Shown here piece by piece: positions 1 to 8,060 of a stretch of 64,000 nt of DNA. The stretch is from the NCBI RefSeq assembly GCF_018343535.1, contig NZ_JAGYPF010000003.1, forward strand, positions 606,570 through 670,569, in the 5' to 3' direction. Position 1 is the stretch's first letter. Each line of letters opens with the position of its first letter. The translations under genes were made by a program, and so were the position numbers. Source of the stretch: Neobacillus rhizophilus. GTDB lineage: Bacteria > Bacillota > Bacilli > Bacillales > Cytobacillaceae. Below the pieces are notes generated by a model. That model was not told where the DNA came from. It saw nothing but the letters and a program-made list of their open reading frames with translations, and did no database searches.

Positions 1-2
1 TT

Positions 3-440
3 TATTTTAATTTACAGAAGAGTACACTCGCAAAAGATTTAATCTTAGGTTTTAGCCAAACTGCTGAGTCGAAAGAAATTCGGACATTTTTCCAACGGGT
101 GGTGGAACAGACAGAAGAGCATCTTTCGATTTTTCGTTCAATCCTGCAAGAGGACTTTATCAGTTCGTCGATTTCCTGGGATACCCATATCACCGATTCC
201 GAGACAGCACCTTTTTCCGATAAATTGATGATTTTCCATTGTGCCTTTCTTATTCAATCTGCCATGGCATATTATGGAACTGCCATGTCCGGTTCCATGC
301 GGCGCGATCTAGGACTCAAATATGCTTCTGCAATTAAAAATGATGTCAAACTCGCGGAAGACTGTGCGGAAATCATGATTGCTAATGAATGGTTCGAGAA
401 ACCACCGCATTCGGTTGATCGTAGGGAATTATCTAATTGA
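3..440 (+). CDS. DUF3231 family protein, 3' part (cut by window edge)
   Basis: The frame is open to the left edge, so only the C-terminal 145 codons are visible. The sequence fits the repeated half of DUF3231 proteins of Bacillus: an ARDLILGF-like segment (here AKDLILGF), then SWDTHITDS, PFSDKLMIFH and RRDLGLKYA, ending in a helical tail with WFEKPPHS. Family members are about 330 residues with two such halves, so roughly half is missing. The role is unknown; members are soluble and helical, often compared with ferritin-like folds. An internal GTG at 99 is not a convincing start, because the family similarity continues upstream of it. Confidence 0.8.
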   Translation, partial: YFNLQKSTLAKDLILGFSQTAESKEIRTFFQRVVEQTEEHLSIFRSILQEDFISSSISWDTHITDSETAPFSDKLMIFHCAFLIQSAMAYYGTAMSGSMRRDLGLKYASAIKNDVKLAEDCAEIMIANEWFEKPPHSVDRRELSN

Positions 441-453
441 TAAAGTTTCACTG

Positions 454-484
454 AAAACCATCCAATATTGGGTTGGTTTTTATT
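454..484 (+). terminator. Rho-independent terminator after the DUF3231 gene
   Basis: AAAACCA at 454-460 pairs with TGGTTTT at 474-480, with the self-complementary CCAATATTGG between them, and a T-rich run follows. It sits 14 bases after the stop. Confidence 0.7.
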
Positions 485-490
485 ATTGTT

Positions 491-547
491 TTTCAACAAA
501 CCCGCTTCGTTAGCTCAATAAGAAAAAAAGCCATCAAGGTGGATTGA
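491..547 (+). repeat. Dispersed intergenic element, partial copy 1
   Basis: It carries the left arm (TTCAACAAACCCGCTTCG, TTAGCTCAATAAG) plus the A-tract. The conserved right arm is absent. The stop codon of the broken gene at 534-730 lies inside this copy. Confidence 0.6.
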
Positions 548-730
548 GTAAATATCCGGAAGTTTTAAAAAAATTCACTTCTTCCAATGCATTCTTCATT
601 CTAAACTCTGCCATTTCTTTAGCTTGTTCGGGAGTGCTCCCGTAACAATTCCAGGCAGATATCTTTCCTGTTGATGCCCATGCCTTATATGCGCTCCCGT
701 ACTCGTATACTTGAATTTTAACTTTACCAT
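534..730 (-). pseudogene. Small unknown protein with N-terminal frameshift
   Basis: A clear coding frame of about 60 residues (KIQVYEYGSAYKAW, STGKISAWNCYGS, PEQAKEMAEFRMKNAL) runs to a TGA at 534-536. It has no in-frame start. The ATG at 728-730 would open it if the AAA run just after that ATG had one more A. It is therefore either a decayed gene or an assembly error in a homopolymer. I do not recognise the family. It lies directly behind another frameshifted small gene (up to 933), with which it may once have been co-transcribed. Confidence 0.5.
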
Positions 731-933
731 GCCGATATTACCAAGGCTAATTAACAACCCTATTAAAATTCCTTTGGTCCAACCATACATAGGAAGAACA
801 GTTACTGTTATTAAGAATCCAATCGTAAAACGATTAATAATTGAACCAATAATAGCAGTACGGGGAGCATTATTAGTACAGATAATAAACCAAATATTAC
901 ACCAGAAATAATTCCTAAGAAAATGCTGTTCAT
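720..933 (-). pseudogene. Small multi-pass membrane protein, frameshifted
   Basis: From the ATG at 931-933 the frame reads as a membrane protein (IFLGIISGVIFGLL then SVLIMLP). It then loses frame near the CCCC run around 868. In the next frame the hydrophobic sequence resumes (NRFTIGFLITVTVLP, then GILIGLLISLGNIG). The layout of two or three membrane helices resembles short hypothetical membrane proteins common in Bacillus. The original 3' end is unclear because the frame runs into the next broken gene. Decay and homopolymer error are both possible. Confidence 0.5.
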
Positions 934-957
934 TGGTAATAAATTTGATTTCTCTAA

Positions 958-1296
958 CTAACCCATCAATTGATATGGTTGTTTTAAAAGAATTAAAAAC
1001 TTTTGATTGAGGTCATCTACACTATCGAATCTAAAGTTATTGTGAAATCTGTTTTTGGAAACTTGTTCAATTTTAGTAATCTTCTCGTGTTCAATGTGAT
1101 GGTTTGATACTAAATTAAAATCTAACCATTTCTTTTTTGGATGAACTCCTCCAAAGGAAGATTTATTCAAAAGATGAATAGAAGTCTTTTTTAACTCAAT
1201 TTCAAATGGTCCTATTTCTTTTAATAAATCGAGGATTTTTGAATATATTTCATAAACATTAGGTGCCTTTTTTAAGAATAATTCATCTTCTGACAT
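958..1296 (-). CDS. DUF5655-like protein
   Basis: A 112-residue soluble protein. It has the pattern of the DUF5655 domain: an N-terminal helix with VYEIYSKILDLLKEIGPFEIELKKTSIHL, then FGGVHPKKKWLDFNL and a C-terminal helix around SVDDLNQKFLILLKQ. (The first string is given for position only: residues 12-40.) I chose the ATG at 1294-1296. A GTG at 1317 would add seven residues (the alternative). The biochemical role is unknown; the fold is often found alone or fused to other domains in proteins with unclear function. It is a single gene, with an element arm (1383-1430) and cwlJ upstream on the same strand. Confidence 0.6.
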   Translation of the reverse strand: MSEDELFLKKAPNVYEIYSKILDLLKEIGPFEIELKKTSIHLLNKSSFGGVHPKKKWLDFNLVSNHHIEHEKITKIEQVSKNRFHNNFRFDSVDDLNQKFLILLKQPYQLMG

Positions 1297-1382
1297 ATTG
1301 CCATTACCTACTTTCACCTTAACATTTAAAATTGCATTACCATTATTTTTCCTCTTTTCACATCATTTTACCATTACCTTTA

Positions 1383-1430
1383 TTCAACTAACCCGTTAGC
1401 TTAAGTACAATATTTCACAATCTTGTTTTC
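1383..1430 (+). repeat. Dispersed intergenic element, right-arm copy
   Basis: CAACTAACCCGTTAGCTTAAG followed by a TATTTCACAATCTTG tail. Only the right arm is present; there is no hairpin core. It lies between the DUF5655 gene and the cwlJ-like terminator. Confidence 0.65.
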
Positions 1431-1481
1431 GTGTATAAAACTATTACTAAAGGTTTATTTTGTGTAAATATTCCGAACATG

Positions 1482-1508
1482 AAAAAAGCTTACTCAAAGA
1501 GTAAGCTT
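1482..1508 (-). terminator. Terminator of the cwlJ-like gene
   Basis: A perfect 10-bp stem, AAGCTTACTC against GAGTAAGCTT, is followed on the minus strand by a T6 run. The stem overlaps the stop codon at 1507-1509. Confidence 0.85.
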
Positions 1509-1947
1509 AACCGCTATAAACACTATCACATGTTCCAGGTTTTGGTTCATAAAAACAATGTTCTTTAAACTGACCAGAATGAGGTTGACCGTACCATGTT
1601 GGAGGACATGGACCATGTGGATTAAAATACCATAGTGCAAATTTCGCTGGGTGATCTCTCCAATAATTCAAATTTTGTTTTGCTAATCTTTTTTCAGATG
1701 TTCTTGCTCTTTGATAAAAAACATTTCCTTTTTGAACTGCTTCAAAAGAATAATTTCCACCTTGTACTTGAAATATTACATCATGAATAGTTCTTACATC
1801 TTTGAAGTCTAAACAGGTTGCTACACACCGATTTACTATTACATTCCCAACATATAACATTCCTTGCTTTCCTTCACCTTCAGCTTCTGCTCTCATCATC
1901 CTTGCCATTTCGTCCACTTCATAACTTCGATAATTTACTCTTGGCAT
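1507..1947 (-). CDS. cwlJ: Cell wall hydrolase of the SleB/CwlJ family
   Basis: This 146-residue protein matches the Hydrolase_2 domain of CwlJ/SleB spore cortex lytic enzymes: EVDEMARMMRAEAEGEGKQG near the N-terminus with the catalytic-type Glu, VGNVIVNRC, then QGGNYSFEAVQKG, ALWYFNPHG and CPPTWYG. CwlJ proteins (about 140 residues) have no signal peptide and act on cortex peptidoglycan during germination. The length and the lack of a signal fit CwlJ better than SleB. CwlJ normally works with GerQ; no gerQ is next to it here, so this may be an additional paralogue. The start ATG has a weak purine-rich site before it. Confidence 0.85.
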   Translation of the reverse strand: MPRVNYRSYEVDEMARMMRAEAEGEGKQGMLYVGNVIVNRCVATCLDFKDVRTIHDVIFQVQGGNYSFEAVQKGNVFYQRARTSEKRLAKQNLNYWRDHPAKFALWYFNPHGPCPPTWYGQPHSGQFKEHCFYEPKPGTCDSVYSG

Positions 1948-2080
1948 TTTATCACCCCAAAAATATAGTTATGAAAAAAAGCCTACATTCATGTTTTTTT
2001 TATATAAAAAGAATGCTTAGTTTTTATAGCATACAGTTTTTTAGTAAAATGAAAACTATTGCATTCTTTTTATACCTTTA

Positions 2081-2180
2081 TTCAACTATACTGCCCCGTT
2101 AGTTCAACAAGAAAAAAATGACCGCCGCAGCGATCATCATCCTGAACAAAAGCCCCCGTTACTTGAATAAAAAGTAAGTA
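2081..2180 (+). repeat. Dispersed intergenic element, full copy (GACCGCCGCAGCGATC core)
   Basis: The left arm TTCAACTATACTGCCCCG with TTAGTTCAACAAG is followed by A7, a TGACCGCCGCAGCGATCATC core and a right arm GCCCCCGTTACTTGAATAA. It is almost the same as the copy at 14158-14250, including the core. It lies 94 bases after the stop of the membrane gene 2274-2978. Confidence 0.8.
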
Positions 2181-2273
2181 TAATCAAGCCCCCACTCTAG
2201 TTAAAAAAAGACATTTCCAAAAGAGTAATCATAAAAACCAATATACCTAAAGAAGTCGCTTCATTATAGCTAC

Positions 2274-2978
2274 CTATAACCGTGGTCCTTTATTAGTTAT
2301 ACCTAAGTGTGGTCTAGCGATGATGACCGCAATTACGGTAGCCACAATTCCTAAAACAAGTGGAGGTATTCCATGTTCAGGCTCCCCTCGATACAACGGA
2401 GTCAGGATGTTAGCGACAATTCCGCTCACTATTAATGCTGCAACGTTAATACCAATTCGCCCTTGGCGACCTGGTACTCGGTATTTGGATTTTCTGGTCC
2501 AATCATTTGCAATTAGACCAGAAGCCTTACGAATATAGGCGAAAATATGGACAGCCAGTAACGGCAACCATAAAATTACACTAATAGCATGGATTTTAAG
2601 AAATAATCCCTCATGGACATGTCCGCCCAATACGAGTCCAAACCCACTTACCATTACCATAACGGTAATGACAACAAGGAACGGGGCTAAGAGTCGAAGT
2701 AATATAATTGGTGGACCTGCTTTTACAAAATCAGGAGATTTTGTATAGTAACGAAAAAATCGGTAACTGATACTACACATTTTGACCACAAGGGGTCCAG
2801 CTATTAAGATACCGACATAAATATGGTAAGAAATCAGTTCAACTAGGTTCGCCATAGTGACAAACTCCGCTATGATGAGAACAAAAAGAACAGTAGCAGC
2901 AATTGCCGTCAGCCGTTTGTTTCGTTCAATTGGAAAACGTTCATTCACATCAGCATTGATTTTTTTTCGATTAAACAT
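2274..2978 (-). CDS. Five-helix membrane protein, cytochrome b561-like
   Basis: The 234-residue protein begins with a basic cytoplasmic segment and has about five to six membrane helices (near 22-44, 48-70, 88-115, 127-150, 172-193 and 203-225). Histidines occur inside or next to helices (SYHIYVG, GHVHEGLFLKIHAISV, AVHIFAY), which suggests haem b ligation as in DUF4405/cytochrome b561-type proteins. The His pair one turn apart in the HVHEGLFLKIH segment is the best evidence. No partner reductase or haem-assembly gene is nearby. An integral membrane electron-transfer role is an inference; it could also be a haem-free membrane protein. Confidence 0.6.
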   Translation of the reverse strand: MFNRKKINADVNERFPIERNKRLTAIAATVLFVLIIAEFVTMANLVELISYHIYVGILIAGPLVVKMCSISYRFFRYYTKSPDFVKAGPPIILLRLLAPFLVVITVMVMVSGFGLVLGGHVHEGLFLKIHAISVILWLPLLAVHIFAYIRKASGLIANDWTRKSKYRVPGRQGRIGINVAALIVSGIVANILTPLYRGEPEHGIPPLVLGIVATVIAVIIARPHLGITNKGPRL

Positions 2979-3331
2979 TCACTTCCACCTTCATTCTTCA
3001 ATTGTAATCCCTAGACGGGTATTTTTCTTATGTAATTAAGTTCAAAGTCGCTTTTTGGAAACCATTCCATTGTTCATACATATGTTTATTTCTAATATTC
3101 AACATACCAGAAGTATCATAATATTGATACAAAGCGTACTACCCACCATCTAACTTTCTAAATTGTATATTTTTTTATCAAAACCATCAGGTATAGTAAA
3201 AGGTATTACAACCATTCCCTAATTTAGAGTAAATATTTGTATCCCAATTCTGGTAATTCCAAAAGTGAAATGCTCCCATAGAATATCCTAAACACGTTCG
3301 ACTTTATCTTCGGTCCAACTTCTGATTAGCT
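2979..3331. other. Intergenic, no gene seen
   Basis: This is AT-rich sequence between the membrane protein start and the DinB terminator. I see no ORF with a ribosome site, no element arm and no strong hairpin. Confidence 0.5.
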
Positions 3332-3366
3332 AAAAAAACAGACCCATGAGTCATTCATGAGCCTGC
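3332..3366 (-). terminator. Terminator of the DinB-family gene
   Basis: On the minus strand, CAGGCTCATGA pairs with TCATGGGTCTG (G-T wobbles allowed) and is followed by T7. Confidence 0.7.
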
Positions 3367-3378
3367 ATAAGTATTACT

Positions 3379-3864
3379 TTAAAAAGAATTGTTGGAACCT
3401 TCAATTGCCCGTTGAATCGCATAAATAACTCCCGTATGCATTCCTTCATGGTGTAAACTAAACGAGAGAATTTCTCCGATTGTTTCCATCTTAAAACCAA
3501 GCCGTACAAAGGGTTTTATAGCTTTTTCCTGCAGACGGTTGCCTAGAGATTCCTTTATGTACGCAGTTTGCTTTTTTAATTCATAGGATAAGGTTTGCAA
3601 CGTTGGAGGTTCTACTTGCCATTCGCTTGGTCTCGTCCGATTGCCAAATAGGGTGACAAATTCTAGAGAAAGCTGTTGCGGTAATCCTGCAAAGTTCGAA
3701 GCAAGCTGATCCTGAACAATTAAAATATGACCAACGTTCCAACGAATCGTATTGTTAAATCCCTTAGGCATAATATCAGCTACATCTTCTGTGATAGATT
3801 CCACCTTTTGGAGAGTAATGGCTCGAACCACTTCCACTTGTCTCAGCAACATATCGTTCGTCAT
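3379..3864 (-). CDS. DinB family protein
   Basis: This 161-residue four-helix protein of the DinB/YfiT superfamily has the expected metal-ligand histidines: one in the NVGHILIVQDQ helix near residue 46 and a second pair in LHHEGMHTGVIYAIQ near residues 138-142. Relatives are metal-dependent thiol (bacillithiol) transferases or damage-induced proteins of unknown substrate. Its ATG overlaps by ATGA with the stop of a short HAD-hydrolase remnant (3861-3977), and the ribosome site AGGAGGTGGGG lies inside that remnant. It may once have been the second gene of an operon. Confidence 0.8.
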   Translation of the reverse strand: MTNDMLLRQVEVVRAITLQKVESITEDVADIMPKGFNNTIRWNVGHILIVQDQLASNFAGLPQQLSLEFVTLFGNRTRPSEWQVEPPTLQTLSYELKKQTAYIKESLGNRLQEKAIKPFVRLGFKMETIGEILSFSLHHEGMHTGVIYAIQRAIEGSNNSF

Positions 3865-3977
3865 AATACCCCACCTCCTATGAAAGATACGCTTTTAGCT
3901 GCTCGTCCCGGACTAATCGTTTTTCCATGTGGGAGAATGGTTTCGTCAATATCTAAAATTACAACCTTTGATGCCAT
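3861..3977 (-). pseudogene. N-terminal remnant of a HAD-superfamily hydrolase
   Basis: Starting at the ATG at 3975-3977 (ribosome site AAGGAG), 38 codons read MASKVVILDIDETILPHG, KTISPGRAAKSVSFI and GGGVL before a stop. LDIDET is the nucleophile motif I (DxDxT) of HAD phosphatases of the Cof/YwpJ type, whose full length is about 250-280 residues. Everything after motif I is gone and the DinB gene begins at once. It is either a fusion scar or a short leader now serving to couple translation of DinB. Confidence 0.6.
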
Positions 3978-4128
3978 ACAAATAAACTCCTTCATCATTA
4001 TGTAAATGATTTATATCACATGTTAACTAAAAAAACTAATCAAAGACAACCTTCTTATCATAATGTTTTGCTACAAGTTTAAATATAATTAACCATGACC
4101 TTATTTTAAAAGAAAAGAGGGTTATGGG

Positions 4129-4461
4129 ATGAAATGTAAAATATATCGGTGTAATTGTCGAAAGGTTTGGTCTATACAGAATCGAAAAAGGAAGATAACG
4201 GCTAAATCTATTTTGCTTAACGGCAATTGGACGACAGAAGTAAAACCTGATCGAAGATTAGACCCAAAAGGATTTGTCATTACTAACGACACTCAGGACA
4301 TCACCACAAATCCCCCGATGGAATTACTAAAGCAATTTAAAAAAGTATCAAAGTTAATTTATAATAAAAATACCGTTGAGTTTAATATTAAACTTGGAGA
4401 ATTTTTATGGTTTGCGGAAGATGGAAGCTGTTATTTGTTAAATAAGATGGATGAGATGTAG
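4129..4461 (+). CDS. Hypothetical protein
   Basis: A 110-residue basic, soluble protein starting MKCKIYRCNCRKVW, with an AAAGAGG site upstream. There are three Cys in the first ten residues (C3, C8, C10), suggesting a small metal site or chance. There is no membrane segment and no family I can name. It is one of the few plus-strand genes in this stretch. An ORF of this length with a good ribosome site is probably real. Confidence 0.5.
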   Translation: MKCKIYRCNCRKVWSIQNRKRKITAKSILLNGNWTTEVKPDRRLDPKGFVITNDTQDITTNPPMELLKQFKKVSKLIYNKNTVEFNIKLGEFLWFAEDGSCYLLNKMDEM

Positions 4462-4604
4462 CTGGGCAAGCCCTGCTGCATTTTCACTTTATTTAGAGCA
4501 TCTAAATATTTTAATATTACATTATAATACGTTTGAAACTAATGATAATAAATGATTCGATTGAAAGAAAGACCATCCTTACCCACCACTTCCCATTAAC
4601 CTTC

Positions 4605-4665
4605 TTAAAGTAAACTCCCGTTAGCTCAATAAGGAGGAAGCCTTTTAGTTAGACATAAACGACTT
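4605..4665 (+). repeat. Dispersed intergenic element, partial copy
   Basis: The left arm TTAAAGTAAACTCCCG then TTAGCTCAATAAGGAGG is present, and no right arm is recognisable. It lies 125 bases downstream of the acyltransferase stop. Confidence 0.55.
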
Positions 4666-4789
4666 TAGCAAATTAGCATGACCTTCCTCGTTTTACTTAT
4701 CCGTCCCGATTATAATTATCATAATTATAAAAATAACTTTGTATATTTCCTTTATATACAACTGAGAGTATGACATGACATTACAAGGG

Positions 4790-5953
4790 TTAATTTTTTA
4801 GACTCGTTCTTATTTTTTCTGTCATAATTTTATTTTCTTTGGCTATTCTTAAACCGAACATAACTCTTAACAAATTAAATCTTCGAATGATAAAGTGATA
4901 TAAAATCATAATGATCGTAAATGCTACAGGGACTAAAAATACCACTTTAACAGGAACTGCCCATTCTAAGTTATAGATGAAAAATCCCAACATAATAATG
5001 ATAGGTTGGTGAAGCACGTAAAAAGGCATGGATGCTTCGCTTGTATATTTTAACGTGCTATTAATGAAGTTTAAGTATTTATCACCTAGATATAAGATAA
5101 AGAAAAGAACGTTCCACACCAAAATAACTCGAAGTATCATAAAAATACCCCAATTTAACGAGACATTCATTGGAAACCCAATATACATAGCCCAGAATAT
5201 ATACCCGGCTGTACTAATTGCACTTAAATACCCAGCAAAAACTCCTACTCTACGTACAAATTCCCTTAAAGATTCTCTTGAAAAGAAATAGTAGCCATAA
5301 ATAAATAAAATTAAATAAAAGATAATTCCCCAACTAGCTAAATTCACAATGTTGTTGGCAGTCAAAGCCACTATCATTAAAGGGATTGGCATAACTAAGT
5401 AGTGAAAAGTCCCAAAGGCTTTATGTCCTACACCTTTTTTGACATTCAGGAAGAAAGGTAATGTGATCATTGAAAAAAGTAATAACTCCAATAGATACCA
5501 AAGATGATGTCCGAAAAATGCAAAATTACCTGTTCCGCCGATTTCTAAATATAACCCATCAAAATAATGAGGAAAAAATTTAAAGAATGAGCCGTCAAAT
5601 TGATTGTTAGTTATTCTTTCAATATATACTTGAGGGGGTGACAAAATAAAAATTCCTAGAAGTAAAGGGATTCCAAGACGGACAAGCCTTTCCTTTACAA
5701 ACCTTTGAGAATTTCTTTTTTGTAAGGCATAATATGTACTAATTCCTGAAATCATAAAGAATATGGGCATAATCCAATTTCCGACAAAGAGGGAAAAAAA
5801 GTCAATGTAAGACCGATTAATGACGTTATTCTTTATGTGCCAATCAAAAGGATTAAAGAACATTGAACAATGATAAAGAAACACAGTTAAAGTAGCCAAT
5901 ACCTTTATCCAATCTAAATCGTACTGTCTTATAAATTGATTGTTATTCTTCAT
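4790..5953 (-). CDS. Membrane acyltransferase (acyltransferase 3 family)
   Basis: This 387-residue protein has ten or so membrane helices and the family signature of Acyl_transf_3 (OafA/OpgC/YfiQ-like): an initial RQYDLDWIKVLAT and a membrane histidine H28 in TVFLYHCSMFF, the presumed catalytic residue. A second conserved patch, FISGISTYYALQKR-like (MISGISTYYALQKR), is followed by the basic loop RFVKERLVRLGIP. Such enzymes move acetyl or succinyl groups to extracellular sugars. No glycan genes lie nearby, so the acceptor is unknown. The start ATG has an AGGAAAT-type site. Confidence 0.85.
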   Translation of the reverse strand: MKNNNQFIRQYDLDWIKVLATLTVFLYHCSMFFNPFDWHIKNNVINRSYIDFFSLFVGNWIMPIFFMISGISTYYALQKRNSQRFVKERLVRLGIPLLLGIFILSPPQVYIERITNNQFDGSFFKFFPHYFDGLYLEIGGTGNFAFFGHHLWYLLELLLFSMITLPFFLNVKKGVGHKAFGTFHYLVMPIPLMIVALTANNIVNLASWGIIFYLILFIYGYYFFSRESLREFVRRVGVFAGYLSAISTAGYIFWAMYIGFPMNVSLNWGIFMILRVILVWNVLFFILYLGDKYLNFINSTLKYTSEASMPFYVLHQPIIIMLGFFIYNLEWAVPVKVVFLVPVAFTIIMILYHFIIRRFNLLRVMFGLRIAKENKIMTEKIRTSLKN

Positions 5954-6079
5954 AAATTTCCTCCATCGGAATAATTTCTGTTAAATTATACAACATTTTC
6001 CAAGATAACCATATATTTTTTAAAATGCCTGCCCCTTCTAAAACTGTTGAGATTTTAACGAATATCGGAATAGTCTCAG

Positions 6080-6230
6080 TAGCCTTTAGCTAAATAAGTT
6101 CCACAAAAAGAGCGTTAATCCTTCTTGGATCAATGCCCCCGTTAGTACAAGAAAAAAGGAATCGCCGTAGCCATCCCAATCTTTAACTCTTGCACCCGTT
6201 AGTTTAAGTGTATTTCTTCACAAACTTTTT
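6080..6230 (+). repeat. Dispersed element, composite double copy
   Basis: Two elements are fused. First comes a GCGTTAATCC-TTCTT-GGATCAATGC hairpin core with A-tract, running straight into CCCCCGTTAGTACAAG. That serves as the left arm of a second unit with core ATCGCCGTAGCCAT and right arm CTCTTGCACCCGTTAG, TTTAAGTG. It shows that cores and arms exchange. Confidence 0.8.
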
Positions 6231-6252
6231 AAAATGTATACATTTAGCTCAT

Positions 6253-6274
6253 AAAAAAGTTCGCCAAAACGGAC
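6253..6274 (-). terminator. Terminator of the DJ-1/PfpI gene
   Basis: On the minus strand, GTCCG-TTTTGG-CGAAC is followed by T6. It is short and directly before the element. Confidence 0.55.
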
Positions 6275-6280
6275 ATTTTT

Positions 6281-6877
6281 TTAAATAATAATATCGTATT
6301 CCATTCGCTTAGCGGTTCCTTGTGCAACTTGAGGACCCACCAATCGTTTCACAATATGAAAAGTCATATTTATACCTGCTGAGATTCCACCTGATGTAAT
6401 AACATTACCTTCATCTACAAATTTAACATCCCTCTGAACTTCAACTTCTGGAAATTCTTTTTCTAATCTTTCATAGCTTGCCCAATGGGTTGTTGCCATT
6501 TTATCTTTAAGTAAACCTGCTTTTGCTAACAGAAGGGCACCCGTACAAACAGAAGTCATTAATTGTACATTTTTCATTTGACTTTCAATCCAGGTTATTA
6601 CTTTATCATTATTTATTTCTCGTTCCCTAGCACCTGGACCACCAGGAATAACCAATATATCAAATTTTGGCATAGTATCAAAACTGAAATCTGGTTGAAC
6701 CTTCAATCCATTACGAGCATATATCATTGTTCCTTTTTCTGATACCGTTTCAACTACAAATGGTTTTTGACCATTCTCTAATGCTGCGACAGAAAAAACT
6801 TCAAAAGGACCTGCAAAATCCAAAACCTCTACGTCGTTAAACAAAAATATTCCCACTCTCCACTGTTTGGCATTCAT
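6281..6877 (-). CDS. DJ-1/PfpI family protein (isonitrile hydratase-like)
   Basis: The 198-residue protein has a class I glutamine amidotransferase-like fold. GIFLFNDVEVLDFAGPFEVF at the N-terminus contains the conserved acidic residue (E17), LVIPGGPGAR is the glycine loop, and MTSVCTGALLLAKAGLL carries the nucleophile-elbow Cys. TTHWASYERLEKEFP matches isonitrile hydratase InhA and the N-terminal half of GATase1-type AraC regulators. It has no HTH domain, so it is a stand-alone enzyme-like member. The substrate cannot be read from sequence. A good AGGAGG site precedes the ATG. Confidence 0.85.
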   Translation of the reverse strand: MNAKQWRVGIFLFNDVEVLDFAGPFEVFSVAALENGQKPFVVETVSEKGTMIYARNGLKVQPDFSFDTMPKFDILVIPGGPGAREREINNDKVITWIESQMKNVQLMTSVCTGALLLAKAGLLKDKMATTHWASYERLEKEFPEVEVQRDVKFVDEGNVITSGGISAGINMTFHIVKRLVGPQVAQGTAKRMEYDIII

Positions 6878-6954
6878 AAACGTTCCTCCTTAGTGATTAT
6901 TTTTTCTAACCTTGTGATTTTATAGAAATTTTACCATATTTGAACATATCTTTG

Positions 6955-7045
6955 TTTAACTAACCCCCTTTAGTTGTTGAACAGGAAAAAGGGCTGCCGT
7001 AGCAACCCATTTTTCAACTAAAGCACCCCGTTAGTGAAATAAGGA
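6955..7045 (+). repeat. Dispersed element, full copy (GGGCTGCCGTAGCAACCC core)
   Basis: The left arm AACTAACCCCCTTTAG then TTGTTGAACAGG is followed by A5, the hairpin GGGCTGCCGTAGCAACCC and a right arm CAACTAAAGCACCCCG. It lies 40 bases after the stop of the cysteine hydrolase gene. Confidence 0.8.
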
Positions 7046-7084
7046 CATTGTGACTTTATTAAATCTATTTAACCCAAAAATAAT

Positions 7085-7618
7085 TTACCTAAACAAAATT
7101 TTGCTAACTTCATCAACAGATAGAACTTTGGCAAAACGGTTATTCCATATTTTATAATTATAAAACTCATAAAGTTTTTCACCGGATAGATACTCATTAT
7201 CAAAAGTTGTATTTGTTTGTTCTGGAATAATTACACTATATCCATTATCAAATGCACTTTTCAAAGTTGCATCAATACAATATTCTGTTTGAAGTCCTGT
7301 CAAAATAATAGTATCTATTTTTTTACTCTCCAAATATTCCTTTAAGCCAGTTTTGAAAAATGCACTATTACATTTTTTTTCAAAAACCCTTTCATCCTTA
7401 TTAGGTGCTATTTCATGATAAATCTGCCATCCATCAGTACCATATTCTAATTCTTCACCTATACCATCATCGTGCCGAACATATAACACTTCTTTATTAG
7501 AATCTCTTGCAATAGAGATAAGTTTTTTGATATTCCCAATTACCTTTTTCTCATTATATGGATGTTCTTTAATCAAAGCTGTTTGAACATCAACAACTAA
7601 CAAAACACTACTACTCAT
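7085..7618 (-). CDS. Isochorismatase-like cysteine hydrolase
   Basis: A 177-residue protein with the isochorismatase fold. VLLVVDVQTALIKE carries the catalytic Asp, VRHDD follows, the active-site strand is FFKTGLKEYL, and DTIILTGLQTEYCIDATL contains the nucleophile Cys (C near residue 119). Family members hydrolyse amides or pyrazinamide-like compounds; the lack of clear specificity residues leaves the substrate open. I prefer the ATG at 7616-7618 (AAGGGACG site 8 bases before it) over the upstream GTG. A 41-codon membrane-protein ORF ends 15 bases upstream on the same strand. Confidence 0.85.
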   Translation of the reverse strand: MSSSVLLVVDVQTALIKEHPYNEKKVIGNIKKLISIARDSNKEVLYVRHDDGIGEELEYGTDGWQIYHEIAPNKDERVFEKKCNSAFFKTGLKEYLESKKIDTIILTGLQTEYCIDATLKSAFDNGYSVIIPEQTNTTFDNEYLSGEKLYEFYNYKIWNNRFAKVLSVDEVSKILFR

Positions 7619-7632
7619 AAAATATCGTCCCT

Positions 7633-7758
7633 TCACATTTTCTTCTTTGTGTTCTTTCTATTTTCTTTCGGTTTTCTCATTAGCGTCAATAATGCTATAA
7701 CAAAACAAATCAATAGAATTATATTTAGGACCCAACCGAAACTATCAATATACTGCAC
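7633..7758 (-). CDS. Small single-pass membrane protein (41 aa)
   Basis: A GTG start is preceded by a strong AGGAGGAAGGG site. The product reads MQYIDSFGWVLNIILLICF then VIALLTLMRKP and a Lys/Asn-rich tail. One hydrophobic helix (residues 10-27) with a basic C-terminal tail indicates a membrane anchor with its tail in the cytoplasm. It ends 15 bases before the start of the cysteine hydrolase gene, so the two are probably co-transcribed. No family recognised. Confidence 0.5.
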   Translation of the reverse strand: MQYIDSFGWVLNIILLICFVIALLTLMRKPKENRKNTKKKM

Positions 7759-8014
7759 TACCCTTCCTCCTCAGAAATGTTTTGTTCACTTTAGCATGAT
7801 TAAGGTATTAGTTGGTTGTTTTCTACAAAAGAAGATAAAACATTACAATTTTTTCCGTCAAGATCCATTTGCTGTAATTCCCATAATAAAACACCACCCT
7901 TCCCTTATTACAAAATGTAGAGAAAGGACGGTGCTTAGCTTTCATTATTTATTTTCGTCAAGGTAAGTTAATGTAGCAACACCAATGTTTTAGCTACAAT
8001 TAGCATCCCTTATT

Positions 8015-8056
8015 AAAGGAAGGCACCCGTTACTTTAAGCGTAATCCTTCACAAAG
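8015..8056 (+). repeat. Dispersed element, right-arm copy
   Basis: AAGGCACCCGTTACTTTAAG then CGTAATCCTTCACAAAG. It stands 5 bases from the stop codon of the bstA-like gene. No hairpin core is attached. Confidence 0.7.
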
Positions 8057-8060
8057 TACG

